From contig NC_088308.1 of the NCBI RefSeq assembly GCF_910592395.1, positions 23,017,501 to 23,081,500 on the forward strand: 64,000 nucleotides of DNA, read 5' to 3'. Each line of letters opens with the position of its first letter. Within the stretch, counting starts at the first letter, position 1. Made by a program: the position numbers and the translations under genes. The stretch is from Lineus longissimus (lineage: Eukaryota; Nemertea; Pilidiophora; Heteronemertea; Lineidae). Shown piece after piece: positions 13,819 to 26,391 of this stretch. The notes beneath the pieces are model-generated. The model made no database searches and had not been told where the DNA came from. It saw nothing but the letters and a program-made list of their open reading frames with translations.

Positions 13819-13992
13819 CTTGGGGCAAGCCTAGAGCTTGAACTGGGTACTATAATATGTGCCTTGGGGCAAGCCTAGAGCTTGAACTGGGTACTATAAT
13901 ATGTGCCTTGGGGCAAGCCTAGAGCTTGAACTGGGTACTATAATATGTGCCTTGGGGCAAGCCTAGAGCTTGAACTGGGTACTATAATATGT
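13819..13992. repeat. Tandem repeat, 44-bp unit, about four copies
   Basis: Units start at 13819, 13863, 13907 and 13951, each beginning CTTGGGGCAAGCCTAGAGCT and ending in ACTATAATATGTGC. The copies look identical over their full length except that the last lacks the final two bases. Perfect identity implies a recent expansion or array homogenisation. No open frame spans it. Confidence 0.95.
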
Positions 13993-14704
13993 TGGATTTT
14001 TATTACTCTATATTATAACATCAGATGGCAGTGTCAGTCGCTGACGCTGACGTGCCCCGAAGTTACATCTGTTTTGTTTATTAACGGAAGCTGTTAAGTC
14101 TTAACGTGAAAATGTTAATGGATTGCCTGAAAGAGATAACGTCCTTGAAGGCCGACGCCGTTCTTTAAAAATTTTGAATTTTTAATTGAATTTGAATACT
14201 TTCAATTGCGTAAATACATACTAAATATAAATGTCAGCATTGCCTTTGTGTAACAGATATACAAATACTATGAATACCAAGTTTCAACAAATTCATATTC
14301 ATAATAACTTAACTACGGCATTGTGTATTTGTGGATTTCTATTTAACTGGACCACAAGTAATACGAACGTAGTACCCCTTTAATGATAACTCAACGTAAC
14401 CGTTAGGGATAACGTGATTTTCGCAATTTTGAACAGAACAACAGGTTTTTTTCCATGAAGCTAAGTAGGATAATGTTCACACGTTCACAAATAAACCAGG
14501 CATTTGTTGTGTACCGGTGTGCAAGGGATAGTAGTCCTAGGGCTGATAGTCCGTGTAACAATAGCCCGCATTGCTAAATGTTTTGGTTAGGGTTAGCGGT
14601 ACAATAGATCATGCTGCTTAATTGGTCAAATACAATGCTACCGGACTATGACTCCAGGGGGACTATATCCGCTGTCACACCGGTATTCATATAATCAAAA
14701 GATT

Positions 14705-14756
14705 CAGGGCCGTATTTAGAGGGGGCAGGGCGGCTACAGCCCCCCCCCCCCCCCTA
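14705..14756. mobile_element. Possible hAT-like terminus next to a poly-C tract
   Basis: The sequence CAGGGCCGTATTTAGAGGGG followed by GCAGGGCGGCTACAG and a run of about 15 C resembles the CAGGGCCG... termini common on hAT-type non-autonomous elements in animal genomes. I found no matching inverted end nearby, so this is a single decayed terminus at best. Confidence 0.3.
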
Positions 14757-15214
14757 CTCACTTGTGTTTTTTCATGCATATTTTGGACGAAAATCTTGCA
14801 AAAAAGTAGGGTTTGCTCCCCAGAGTATTGCGTCGGAAACTGTACCATAACAAAATCATATTAACAGCATTCACCTGTTATCAGTGGCGATGCACAGGTT
14901 TTAACGATCAGCACAGAATCATGTATAGCTAGAACCAAGAATAAATCAAACAGCTTTCAAATTCACAATTCATAAATTATATTATTGCAGCTATCTCTTT
15001 TTCATCAAAACAAAGTGATAAAGAAGTCGCTGGTGAAACCTGCGCCGATGACGACAATAAAGACATCTGGTGCCAGCCAAGCGTAATTGTGTTTGGGGAC
15101 GGTTAAAGTGGCACTCGCAGACTCAACCTTTTTTCGCTTTCCAGAAATAAAGAATGTTCGAAAAAAAGGCGTGGTATACATTCACATGCAGTAGATATAC
15201 TTGACAGTTATTAT

Positions 15215-15373
15215 CGCTGAAAGGGTGGATGTCGTCCTGGGTACCGACAAATGGTACCCAGGTTCTGGGTGCTGTTTGTCTAGTGTAATGGCACCCAGGG
15301 TGCTTATTGTCCAGTCGATCTCGAACCTGGGTACCATTTGTCGGCACCCAGGACGACATCCACCCTTTCAGCG
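15215..15373. mobile_element. Foldback element with 51-bp inverted arms
   Basis: The left arm 15215-15265 is the reverse complement of 15323-15373 with one mismatch. The 57-base spacer contains further self-complementary GGTACC and TGGGTGC/GGCACCCA words. The outer flanks (near GACAGTTATTAT on the left, TTATCAGTCGAC on the right) also pair imperfectly, so the arms may once have been longer. No coding capacity is present. The structure is that of a MITE/foldback element or a hairpin locus. Confidence 0.85.
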
Positions 15374-15650
15374 TTATCAGTCGACAGGATAGGCGCGGCC
15401 TATCTGTGATGACGGCGCAAACGAGTGATAATAACCGCATGCGATTTATATCTCAAGTACCTCTACAAGTAGCGGCGACGCATCGTTTGCTTGCGGGAGA
15501 TATCTGTGATATAAGTTGCTAATAATTATTTTTGGGATGTTTTTGGCCGGGGAGTTGCTACATTTTGAGCACAGTTATTATTGATTTTGGCGTTCAATCA
15601 CGTATACATGTAGCACGATAGGGAGAAGACAGTCTCTCGGATATGTTGGC

Positions 15651-15678
15651 GGTGGTGGTGGTGGTGGGGGGGGGGGGT
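15651..15678 (+). repeat. GGT microsatellite with poly-G end
   Basis: A run of GGT triplets passes directly into about ten consecutive G residues. It is a simple low-complexity repeat with no gene frame attached. Confidence 0.85.
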
Positions 15679-15895
15679 GTAATGATTGAGTGTGTTATTG
15701 ACCAAGGCAATTCTCTCAAAAATTAAAACAACAACTTTGGAAGTGTTATCCAATAGGAATCAGTCTGCCACCAGCATCAGGGTCGTCAAATTCGCCGTGT
15801 GTTGCTGGCCTATCAGAAATATACAATTCTCATATCACATTATTAGAATGATTTCTGGCATGGCCTACATTATCGGGATAATGACGTCATTAGCA

Positions 15896-16131
15896 CTGCA
15901 GCACACTAGCCTGCAGCACACTGGCGTCGGAGGCGAGGCTATGGCCAATCAGCTTGCGTCTTGATGCCACATGATTTCAAAATGGCAGCCTAAAGTGGCG
16001 GAAAAGACGCTACTGGACGCCAATTCCGGGCAGGTGTGCTCTGACCGGGATCCACTGGCCGCCAAATTTTGCGTCGAGAGGCGTCAGCCGAACGCCTCTT
16101 GTCGCCAAAGTTAGCGGCTAGTGTGCTGCAG
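15896..16131. mobile_element. Short inverted-terminal-repeat (MITE-like) element
   Basis: CTGCAGCACACTAGCC at 15896-15911 is matched exactly, inverted, by 16116-16131. A second, subterminal copy of CTGCAGCACACTGGC follows the left end. The next bases also pair loosely (GGCGTCGGAGGCG on the left, GGCGACAAGAGGCG on the right strand). At 236 bp it has no transposase frame. No clear target-site duplication was found, so the superfamily is open (hAT-like by its CAG start). Confidence 0.65.
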
Positions 16132-19100
16132 GCTTTAAAGCTGCAAATTTCAAACATCGCTATTGTAACGCAAGACATCCTCAAGGGGGCAGTTCACTAC
16201 TTTCGGGCTTCCCTGAAGCGTTGCAAAAATCTTGTTACGCAACAGCGTGCCGTAATCGGCTATCCTGCCTGCACACATCCGCGCGGCTGTGACATAACAT
16301 GCAGTCACGGTAATACCTTGATCAATAGCACAGTGAGACCTTTGTGGTAATTATTGCGACAACATGGGGTTGTAGCAAAATAAAACCCTCAATGCCATGT
16401 AAAATGAAGAAGGATTGTTTAACATACATTATAGTATATACAAGTATAAGGGAATTTAGTTTTAAGACTGAACTGGCTGGCGTGAATGTATAAGAATCAC
16501 CTGAATCGTGTATATAATCTCTGCTTTGGAGGTAAGTGATTTTTTTTCACACTATGGTTTACATGAAGAGCAATGCATAACACCTAATGCAACAAGGGTG
16601 TACGTGTATATCACGCGTTGATATCAGCCGCGAGAGGGTAGGGTGTGGGCTGAGCCGGAATTTTTTATCGCTGTCTGTTGGAAGTCACAAAAAAAACGTG
16701 TAAATATTTTGTTCTGCCCTATACATGTATTTGCTGGCAGTCAATATGACGCGGACCTTTGGCCAAGTAGGCCCGTATCAGTTTCTTTGTGTACCTTTTA
16801 TGCAGACGGTCAAATCGAGTTCAGTCAGTGTCATTGCTCGTACCATCCACCTCGAATCTCTTTCTCATGATCGCGGGAAATGAACATTTGTTTAATCATG
16901 TTTAATCCTTGTTCAACCAGTGTTATTATTGTTGTAGACTTGGCAGTACAGCGCTATTGACAAGGCACACTCTTCCCGATGCGGATACTAATCAAATGGA
17001 AATACTGATATTTGTTCCGAATGCTAGGTGTACCCTGAATGACTTGAACCTGGGCGTTTATTTACAGCCGGACAGAGAACGGAAGTTCACAACAACATAA
17101 TTTCCGAAGAGCTGCATCACGGCCAATCTGTCAGTGAACGTGCTCGGGAAACCTGAATAACGCATGTGCAAAATGTTTGTATTTTATAAAATGCAGAGCC
17201 ATTCTTTACTACCAGGCATACTACATGTATATACCATTAGATGCATCATTCGCCAAAGCAGACATGATATTCACGCATATTCTCTCCGGCAGTTTTACTG
17301 TACATCATACGCGCAGTGTAATCGGACTGAAAATGGCCGCGACCACAGATTCACATTCACTTTGGCCGGAACATCCGTACTCTCACGATATATGGTCGGC
17401 TACGTACACTGCTCATTGCATGAATTATGCAGAGTCGTCCAGCTGTTTTTTTTTGCGTGGTGGCATGTTTTATGGATAGGTAGGACACCAAAGTGACAAT
17501 GGTAGCCTATTGGTCTTCAATGCCAACGAAATCTATGAAATTTCGTATACATGCAGAGGAATACATGCATTGTAATCTCCAGTTTCATCTTATAGGAAAA
17601 TCACTGAGTCGATTTCATTAATTGCTCGTCTGGTCGTCGACCGAGACCGGGCGATGTGTGCAGCTGCTCATGTTGCATAGCAGGTTTATATTTGACCCTG
17701 GCTTTGACAAAACTTCTTTGTATCCAATAACTTCCGCCATGCAAATACACCTTTTTTTCTCACAGTCCTTCCATCGGGTATAGCTTATAGTAATTGTCTA
17801 GATTTAGTTCCCGACATTCGAAACCGAAAGTAATTTCATTCATCAGCCTTCCTGGAATTTTTTTTAACGCTGAAACGGACTTAATTAAAAATGTTGATAA
17901 AGGCTTTCAGTTCCCAAAACAAACCACTTCGGCAAACATGATGGATCAGCAAAATACATGTACACTGTATCGAATAAATAGGTTCGCCCAGGGCAACAGA
18001 TGAATACTTGTGTTTTCTTAGACATGTCATACTCAATACTGTGTCAACATATTGCAGTGTGTTGGCCAATACCGTCGGTAACATCACCCTGAGTATTATC
18101 AGACAGAAGTAACATGCATTCTCCGTTCATCGAGCAAACAAACACTCGACAATTGAATAGTTAAGTACAAGTTTATCCTATTGGGCGCAAAACGTATGAA
18201 ATAGTGAAAGGAGGAGACTTAGGACTGATATTCACCGCCGATAAGTCGGCATGATGAGGGCAGAAATGAACCGGCCTAGAAGTGCCATGTTTCAGTCCAA
18301 ACTTCCTGGATTGGATGGAATCTCATAGTTGATCGAGACCGGGGTAAGTTGAGGAATCGACTATTGCGATACTCTCTCTCGGTGTGCTTGTCCCTCAATG
18401 TCATCAAGAATCGGCACAGCTTCAGGGCTGGACAATGCAACAACTACAAACTTGATCGCAGCCTAATCGCATCTCCAATCACAAGTCAAAATTGCAGAAT
18501 GAACCAGTCATGACGCTGAATATCTTCAGACTAGCCTTTTCTTCACATGACAAGAAAAACATTCTTTTGGCTTTGATAATTCATATCTGGCCTGACCTAT
18601 ATATGCATGTTTAATTCTGTCTATCTAGTGATAGTTACACCACTGAAAGTAACCATTGTGTTCTGTTGGCCACGTCCTGTGATATTGGCCCAGTATACAT
18701 TTAGGCATGCCTATTCGTGCATGCAAGATTCCCTCCAATTTTTCATTGACATGCTGATATAAACTGCCCTCCAAACATTTACAAAGTATAAGGATTATTT
18801 ACTACAGTTGTGAGTGTATACTACAGTTGTGAGTGTATAAAGAAAAGGATAGCTAAAGGATAGCTAGATGTCTTGTCACTGAAGAGAAATTCGGTTTATC
18901 AAATTGTGTGGGTGATCTACAACCAGTTATAGGCTTAGGCCTTTACCGTGTTTACGTGGGAACATTGGTGAAATTGGAGTGTGGGTGGTGCTTGTGCTGG
19001 ATGGAAGCTCGCATTTCTTATTCATCTGCGAGAAACTGGAGCTTTTGTAAGATTACCTTAAACTTCTGTTGGCCTTGGGTAAAAAAATAACAATACATGT

Positions 19101-21356
19101 AGTTACAGTTGCAAGAGCAGCGACTTTTCCTCACGTTGCAAGATCGAGTTTCCACGATATCACTATCAGCAATGGAATACTTCCCACATGTCAAAGTCGT
19201 CCTGTGTGACTGGTGGTGAGTATCTTTATTATCTCTGCTGCATGCCTGTTGTCGTTCACATCAGGAATTATTTGTGACGTCACAGTTATATCATCCAATT
19301 GGACATCAATACACTTAACTTGCCAAATATGTGAAAGCCTGAAGTCGAATTGTTTTGTATTGTATTACGTTGTATTACTTAGGCCTATAAAAAGCCCCTT
19401 TTTACTTTTTACGTTTCAAATTGAAAACGGATTTGAGATTATTCATTTATATAAAACAAACCATGGATATGAATTTCAACGATATAAATTTGGAAACAGG
19501 GTTGTGTCTCGATTTTCATGGTGTTATTTTAGCTATTTTGCCACTCGTTATTATAACTTTTAGTGGATCGGACATTGGACTGATGAGGCAGGCTCGAGAT
19601 ATTGCCCAAAATGTATATTCATTCGAGATTCATGATTGCCGCAAAAAAGCATTACATAATTCATATCTGTAGTCAAACAATACTTTCCCCACGACAAGTG
19701 GCTTGATATAGCGTGTTTAGAAATCAATGTTCTCCCAACATATATTATAGTTATATCTACATGTACCAACCGATAAAGGTCTGATAAGACCATGCACGGC
19801 GGCGTGGAGCGCACTCGAGACGGACGTTTTACTGCATGAATAACCGTGAATTTGCGTGTTGGTATACATTTGTCGATTTGCATTGGTGGAAAAAGGAATC
19901 TCTCTGGAATACGTTATAAATCTCGGACAACTGCTTTATCTTTCTCTACTGTACTCATTACACTCTTTGTCAGTGAATCGGGGATTCAGGGCGATGACGT
20001 CTCAACAGTCGATCGCAGAGTAAGTGGTCTGCTATCTCGGGGTCATTGTTTTGTTTGGTGTCCTTAAAGTTTCATGGAATGTATGTGTTGCAATGCATGT
20101 AGAAGTCGGTAAGGTTTTATCACCAAATGTAAGCCGGGTTCGACTAAACAGTTCCGTCTACACTCTACAAGGCTTTAGCAGTCAATGACATGATGACTGA
20201 ACTTCTCCAGGCATGTTGCCGTCGTCATCCGAAGGTCTCTGCTTGTGGTAGAAGCACTTTGACGACAGTCTTTTCATGGTTTTTAATCTCGATTTTAGAC
20301 ACTAAAACTGTGACAAATACGTGTTTTACTAAGCAAAGCATGTGACATATCCAGGAGATCAAGGAATGCCCTTAAATGTAATTCTTCATTCGTCTAAAAT
20401 TTTCCCAAAAGATTTTATTTCAACGAATTTGGATTGTTAACCAAGTTCTTCAACGTACGTCATTTGCGACGTCGTGTATAAAGCGATGTGACCTGGTCTG
20501 GTCTGGTTGGGTTTGGTACAGTGTAAACTATTACGATTCCGTTCTGCTCCATCAACTTGTTTCCTGATGTTACACTTGACTTAAAATGTCTACTGGCGTT
20601 ACAATAGTAGTTATGTCAAGAAGGGGCTTCTCGTACGGTGGAATGATGTGAAGTATCTCTTCTGGTAGCTTTCGTAGCTGTGTCATAGGCTGAAAGTAAT
20701 AATGTGTGTGATGCTAATGTACTGTAATCGGGGAACAATGTAATTGATTTTCTACTAAGTTCTGTGGACTAAAACTGTAAGTATAATATAAATGAATATG
20801 AAATATATGAATAGACTATATAAATAAAATAAGCAGAGCGTAGCAGTAAACATGTACTTATTCTTGCCGATAATTTTTTTATTTGAAAAAGGGTGAACAC
20901 GGTTGACCGTTATTTTTACAAACACAAACTCCTGTTTATGCCAAAGCTTTATGAATAGGTAGCTATATCTTTACTATTGATACCTTCACAATCACGAATG
21001 ACTGAGTCGCCTATAGTCTTCAAAGTTGTCAACTGTCGCCTTGGAACCGATTTTAGGTTAGCGTTCATTGCCCTTATTCCTGGCGTTTCAGTTGTTGTCC
21101 ATCGCCTACTTCTCTTTATCATGTAAACCCTGTAGTTGTTCGGGTATTTTCTGAACTTTTCCACGGTGTTCAAGACAAGGTTCCTACAATGTTGTACCTG
21201 CTGTAACCACGGCAAACAAACCGCGCTGCTCGTCGTTTGACTATTTCTGAATCCTTCACACTTTTAGTTATCATATGTATGGACGGATTCGATGCTGCCA
21301 TATTCTAATCTTCCTAGTGACTGGTGATAAAAAGTGTCTTCATTTTATCTCTGCAG
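16132..21356. other. Intergenic and 5' side of C1GALT1
   Basis: No protein family was recognised in the short frames. It contains a 19-bp direct duplication at 18802-18839 and one copy (18228-18253) of a 26-base dispersed sequence that recurs at 25961-25986. The promoter and first non-coding exon of C1GALT1 should lie in the last part, because the coding start is preceded by a splice acceptor. Confidence 0.5.
18802..18839. repeat. 19-bp tandem duplication
   Basis: CTACAGTTGTGAGTGTATA occurs twice back to back, followed within a few bases by a doubled AGGATAGCTA word. A small slippage-type duplication. Confidence 0.9.
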
Positions 21357-21372
21357 GGCCAAGTGCAGTATC

Positions 21373-23941
21373 ATGCGACTAACTAAACTGCTGTTCCTCG
21401 GAGGCCTTGCGATGGTCATGGTGTTCATTTTTTCCAGTCGCTACCTCGTGTCCGCGCCAAAGAGAGGTAAGATACTCCAGCCGCTGACTTAAAAGGTCAA
21501 TTTCGCGTTATCCCGGCCTTTTTCTATTGTGTAGTGCGTTTTAATTTGCATTCGATACGTGAATTCTGTCAGCCATAGCTATTGAATAGTAGACAGTTTT
21601 AGCTATGAATTCGTAGAAAATACCCTCTGAAGACCGCGGATTGAACTCTCAAGGTGACAATTGCAGAAGTGGCTCACTGAGAGTGAGAAATACAGGTGAT
21701 GAAGTCTGTCAGTGCAGTACAATGTACGTAACTAAACAAGCCATCGCACAAGCAATGCTGGCGCTCCAGGAAGTTCAGAATATTCAAATATACATGTACA
21801 TGATACATATAATTTACCATCATTGTACGGCTGGACATGGACATGTAGAGCTACCTGACTGAGTGTGTTGCCTTGGAAATCCATTGTTTACCAGAATCTC
21901 TAGTCTAAACTCTTACCATTCTTGTTCTTATCAGTGCAATGGATCGCCGCGGCGGACCTGGCCCAGCTATTTATTCCACAGAAACAAGAGATGGCGGTAC
22001 GATCTCACCAACGTAAGTAAATACAAATGTATTCATCATCGTGTGACGGACAACCAATTATTACATCGAACCGATTAATTTGAATGTGCAAACTTATTGC
22101 GATAATGTACAGTGACGAAGCCCGTGATTTTTTTCACTGAGATCCTTATATTGTGAAAAGGAGCTTTCGCCGCAGATCTAACTTGGTAAATGCCATATCG
22201 TAGTAGAAAGGCAGTTTTCGAATTATTACGAAGTTCACAATGAAGTCAAAGAAGTTTGTTTTAAATATGACCATATTGTTGGTTTATTGACGACAGAGGT
22301 GAATGCATCTCTTATAAGTGATCTATGAACGCAGCGCTTAAGTTGCACAAGCTTTGTAATAAAATTAACGATCCTGAACAGCGCCGTCGATCCGGAAGAG
22401 AAATTATCTTTGGAGCAACCTGTATTAAAATGGGAGTAAAAAAGTGCCATCCAAGAATCCGAATGGCTTGGGTGATGGTCAACATGAGTATTCGTGGTCA
22501 CTGTCAAATAATAACGGCGTGTCAGTATCATAACCATTATATTGCAGGTGTCGATTCTGAAGTCAGCATGGCCGACGCTCTTTACAAGAAAGTTCGAATC
22601 TTATGCTGGATAATGACGGCTCCAAAAAACCTGGAAAAGAAGGCCAAAGCCGTTTACGATACTTGGGCAAAGAGATGCAATATTTTCCTGTTCATGAGTT
22701 CGGAGTCGAGCAAAACGTTACCAAATGTTGTTGCTTTGGATGTGTCGGAAGGACGTGATCACTTGACCATGAAAACAATGAAAGGGTTCCAGCATGCTTG
22801 GGACCATTACCAAAACGAGGCAGACTGGTTCATGAAAGCAGACGACGATACATTTGTCATTGTGGAGAATTTACGGTATCTATTGGCGCATCACAGTCCA
22901 GAATCTCCTGTTTTCTTCGGTCACCATTTCAAGACGATCGTGAAGCAAGGTTACATGAGTGGAGGGGCAGGTTACGTCCTTAGCAAGGAGGCTCTCCGGA
23001 GAGTAGTCACGACTGGCATTCCTAAGAATATGTGTAGGAAGGACCACGGGGCTGAGGATGTCAATATAGGCGATTGCTTGGAGAAGTTAGGAGTCAAGCC
23101 AGAACTCTCTATTGATACGTACCGGAGAGAAAGCTTCCATCCATTTAACCCGGGCACACATGTCGGAGGAGGTTACCCGGATTGGTATTACAAATATACC
23201 AAGTACGGCTCAGGCAAGGTATGTGCTCACTCAGAAAATGGCGAACTGCTATCATCAAGCATTTCGTGATAAAACAAATCACAGACAAAACTTTCCTTAC
23301 ATCATCTACGTAATGGCTATTCTACTATCACCCAAAAACTGATTTAGTGCAAGTTGCAGGATTCAGTCTGTGATGAGTAAGAACTATATTTCCTGTTTCT
23401 GCACTATTAAGTTGTAATTGATCAAAATACATGTATACATTACAGACCAAGAATTTGTTGTTAAGTGACGTAATACACAAATGATAATGCGTGGCCTACC
23501 CGGTATCACTTGGAGATAGAGAATCGCTAATCGGTGTACTTTCGTTGTTTCAATACTTTTTCTGTCTTTCAGGGCAAGGATTGCTGCAGCGAATATTCCA
23601 TTACATTCCATTACATTGACCCGAACACCATGTATATGTTGGAGTTTCTCGTCTACGGACTAAAGACTTTTGGCGTTAATGAGAAATTCAATTCGTCGCT
23701 TGTCAACTCCCTCTTCCAACACGACAAGAAGACTCCTTACATTCAGACTGTAGCAGTGCTTCCAACTAAAAAACCGGAATCAGCAAAATCTGCCTTAAAT
23801 ACCGACAAAAAGGTTCAAATGGAAAAAATAAAAGACTATCTGGCTAAGAATAATATCAAAGTAGTGCAAAAGGCTCAGACCCAGAAACCTGGTGTAAAGC
23901 TTGCCAATGACAATAGTACTGCCAAGAAGGCAAAACGGTAA
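21373..23941 (+). CDS. C1GALT1: Core 1 beta-1,3-galactosyltransferase (T-synthase)
   Basis: Coding exons: 21373-21466, 21935-22012, 22548-23218 and 23573-23941, all GT-AG with matching phases (1212 nt, 403 residues). The enzyme adds Gal to GalNAc-Ser/Thr to make the core 1 O-glycan in the Golgi. The protein starts with a short basic segment and a signal anchor (about residues 6-25), as in type II Golgi enzymes. Family hallmarks are KVRILCWIMTAP (72-83), GFQHAWDHY, the metal-binding KADDDTF (DDD at 156-158), VKQGYMSGGAGYVLSKEAL and, in the last exon, KDCCSEYSITFHYIDP. The Met follows a splice acceptor at 21356, so a non-coding first exon lies upstream. The second exon (a stem of about 26 residues) is poorly conserved but keeps phase. 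The C-terminus carries an extra Lys-rich tail of about 60 residues beyond the human length. I infer an active orthologue or close paralogue of vertebrate C1GALT1. Confidence 0.95.
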
Positions 23942-24003
23942 GGGGGCAGAGCCGCTGAATGTGGAGATAATTATATATATGCTGGTGCAGGCGTGATACG
24001 CCT

Positions 24004-24051
24004 GGTGGGGATAGGGAATAGGAATAGGCAATAGGGAATAGGGAATAGGAA
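24004..24051 (+). repeat. AATAGGGAATAGG-type minisatellite
   Basis: Six imperfect units of about 7 bp (AATAGGG / AATAGGA / AATAGGC) follow the C1GALT1 stop codon. It lies in the probable 3' UTR. Confidence 0.85.
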
Positions 24052-24100
24052 AAATAATTCTAAAATGTTGACCTTGAGGCACTTCGGAAGCCGCCATTGA

Positions 24101-24106
24101 AATAAA
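24101..24106 (+). promoter_or_regulatory. Candidate polyadenylation signal of C1GALT1
   Basis: First AATAAA downstream of the C1GALT1 stop, 160 bases away. Position only; no transcript evidence. Confidence 0.4.
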
Positions 24107-24109
24107 TGA

Positions 24110-26380
24110 CGTCACTCGCATCACCAGTATAAGAGCGCCCCTTAGGTCACGTGACCAGTTGTCCAATCCTCCTTGACCTGGCTTAAGGTAAGATTAGAAT
24201 AATTGTCGTGCTGATCTATCAAGACCCGATATACGCTCTTATGATTAGATATTCTGTCGAGCCTTCAGTGCAAAAATACTTAACCTTCCACTTGGGAAAA
24301 CAGACTTGAGCTACTTTAGGAGATTTTCTTAAACAGCGTGCATGGAAGGCATCAGTTACCTACCAGTACGTGTTTTTCGAATCTGGTGAGGTTTCAGAAT
24401 GAACTATTTGCTAGCAAGGATTTAAGTTTTGCTGTATTTACTTGGGGGTAACTTCTCCCTTAAAGGCCTTTTGCACCGTCCGAAACTGCTGATTCTTTCA
24501 TGTGCCTTTTAATGTTGTCTTCTCTCTTGGAATATTTGATGACAATTTTTCACAGAAAGTATAACAATCATTAGGAATTGCTATTTGTCTGCCCTCTGAA
24601 ATATTCTTTGGACGGGACACGAAGTATGTTGAACACTGCTGATTCTTTAAGTTGATCAAATCGTTTTCCATTGTTTCCTCCATGTTGAAAATCATGGTCT
24701 ATCTATGGCCAGCTGCTGCTGTTGTATAGAAACACCACGCACGATGATATCATCATACCCACTGCCGAAGAGCGAGTTCTGATGACATGCATTTTGTACA
24801 TATCAATGGATCTATGATTATTTTAATGAAACTTATAATATATGCAAGAACGGAATACAATCATGTAGTTGATGTAACTTCTATTGAATACGTGATTAAA
24901 AAAATATCTTTTCAATCAAATTGACTTGTTGTGGTTTGTGAATAGATCGAGGAGCATACTGAGAAACGACAAGAACAAGACTAACGAAACGGACGCAGTA
25001 GATCGGCCTCGGCCCTCCTCCATAGGAAGAATATATACTTGTAGGACGACGACAGGACTGCCCCGGGAGTCCACCGAAGGCTGGCTGTCGCATGGTGGCG
25101 TTAGAGCATTCGTGTGACTGCATGCTCGGCCTCTATATATCTATCACCCCGGTGTATATTGCAGACTTTGCTGGGTACATGTCCTCTTTTCTCACTTTGC
25201 GGAAAATAAAAGTTGGCTGACGAGACAACAAAAGCGTGGAGGGCACAAAGGTTGAATGCTACTGATTGTGGTGTTTGCCTCGTTTAGTCACCATGCTTTA
25301 CAACACGCACCCTTTCTCACCCAGGCTGCCTGGCTCATCGCTAATAACCCAGTCAGTCTTGCAGTGGGGAATCCTTCTAGAAGGAAAATGAGACCAAGAT
25401 ACCATCTAGATTCAGTCTGACCAGCAGCTCCCCAAATCACGGAACCAATTTTGTGACAGTGAGCAAGGGAGTAATATTTCAGCGTTGTTCCGATTCAGTT
25501 CTTCTTTCTTCTCGAAATACTCACGACTCTCGTCACTAAAGTGGCTCTCAAACTGAATCTACCCGACCGAATCTTGTTCTTGTCATTTTTTTCGGTCAAA
25601 AGACTCTTCATCCACTGGTGTATACTGGTGCTTTGTGTCTGAGAGTGGTGAATTGTACGTGTCCGAACAAGGTCTTGCATGTCTACAGTTGTCACACGGA
25701 AGTCTCTAAAAGCCGCTATAAAAGCTATAGGCCTACGACTCGCCACTCTCCCTCAACGAGTCTTCTAAGCAGCAGTTTGGGACGTCCGGTTATAGTACAT
25801 TGTATCTGACAATAATGCGACGTGTCTATCATGCAGGTTTGCTGTAGAAACCATCGCCCTAAAATACCTTTAACGTAAATGTTTCTTGGGTGGCGAACAT
25901 AGCATACGTCAGAGTAACAAAAACGCATGCCGATCCACCGTCGTTGTGCGTATATCCATCATATTCACCGCCGATTAGTCGGCATGCAAAAACGATCCAT
26001 AGATATATGCACACGAAACGTACGGTGGTCGTCTCTAACTGGAGGATGACCACTGATGGCGCTACAGGTGTAACGTTTCTGAGTGTGTCCCCTCATTGTT
26101 CGGGACGCTGAAAATTATATTGACAAGGGTTTCTTTTTACTTTTCTCCATTAATTGAAAGGTTGTGGTTTCTCTAGCTGTCTTTCATGGAACACTGGGTC
26201 AGTCAGCTACATTTATGTAGAGTGATGGCTGGGGTTCATTCAATTTCAGTACGCCAGTGGAGCTTGTCTTGTGTATTCGGACCACCGCTTTATGGAGGAT
26301 TGAATCATTTTAGCGTCTGCCTCAGAAGGCATTAAAATGAAACTAGCATAAGGCGTAGGTAAAATATGCATGACGTTTAA
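24110..26380. other. Intergenic between C1GALT1 and the membrane-protein gene
   Basis: Short frames only, none recognised. It holds the second copy (25961-25986) of the 26-base dispersed word, preceded by an inverted GCATGCCGATC. A plus/minus frame pair at 24896-25123 has no domain features and is not called. Confidence 0.5.
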
Positions 26381-26385
26381 TTGAA

Positions 26386-26391
26386 TTTATT
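26386..26391 (-). promoter_or_regulatory. Candidate polyadenylation signal of the membrane-protein gene
   Basis: TTTATT on the plus strand reads AATAAA on the minus strand, about 770 bases after the stop codon at 27161. Weak, position-based evidence. Confidence 0.25.

Noticed and set aside
13819-13992. CRISPR-like array
   Set aside because: The repeats are directly contiguous with no variable spacers, and the DNA is eukaryotic; it is a plain tandem repeat.
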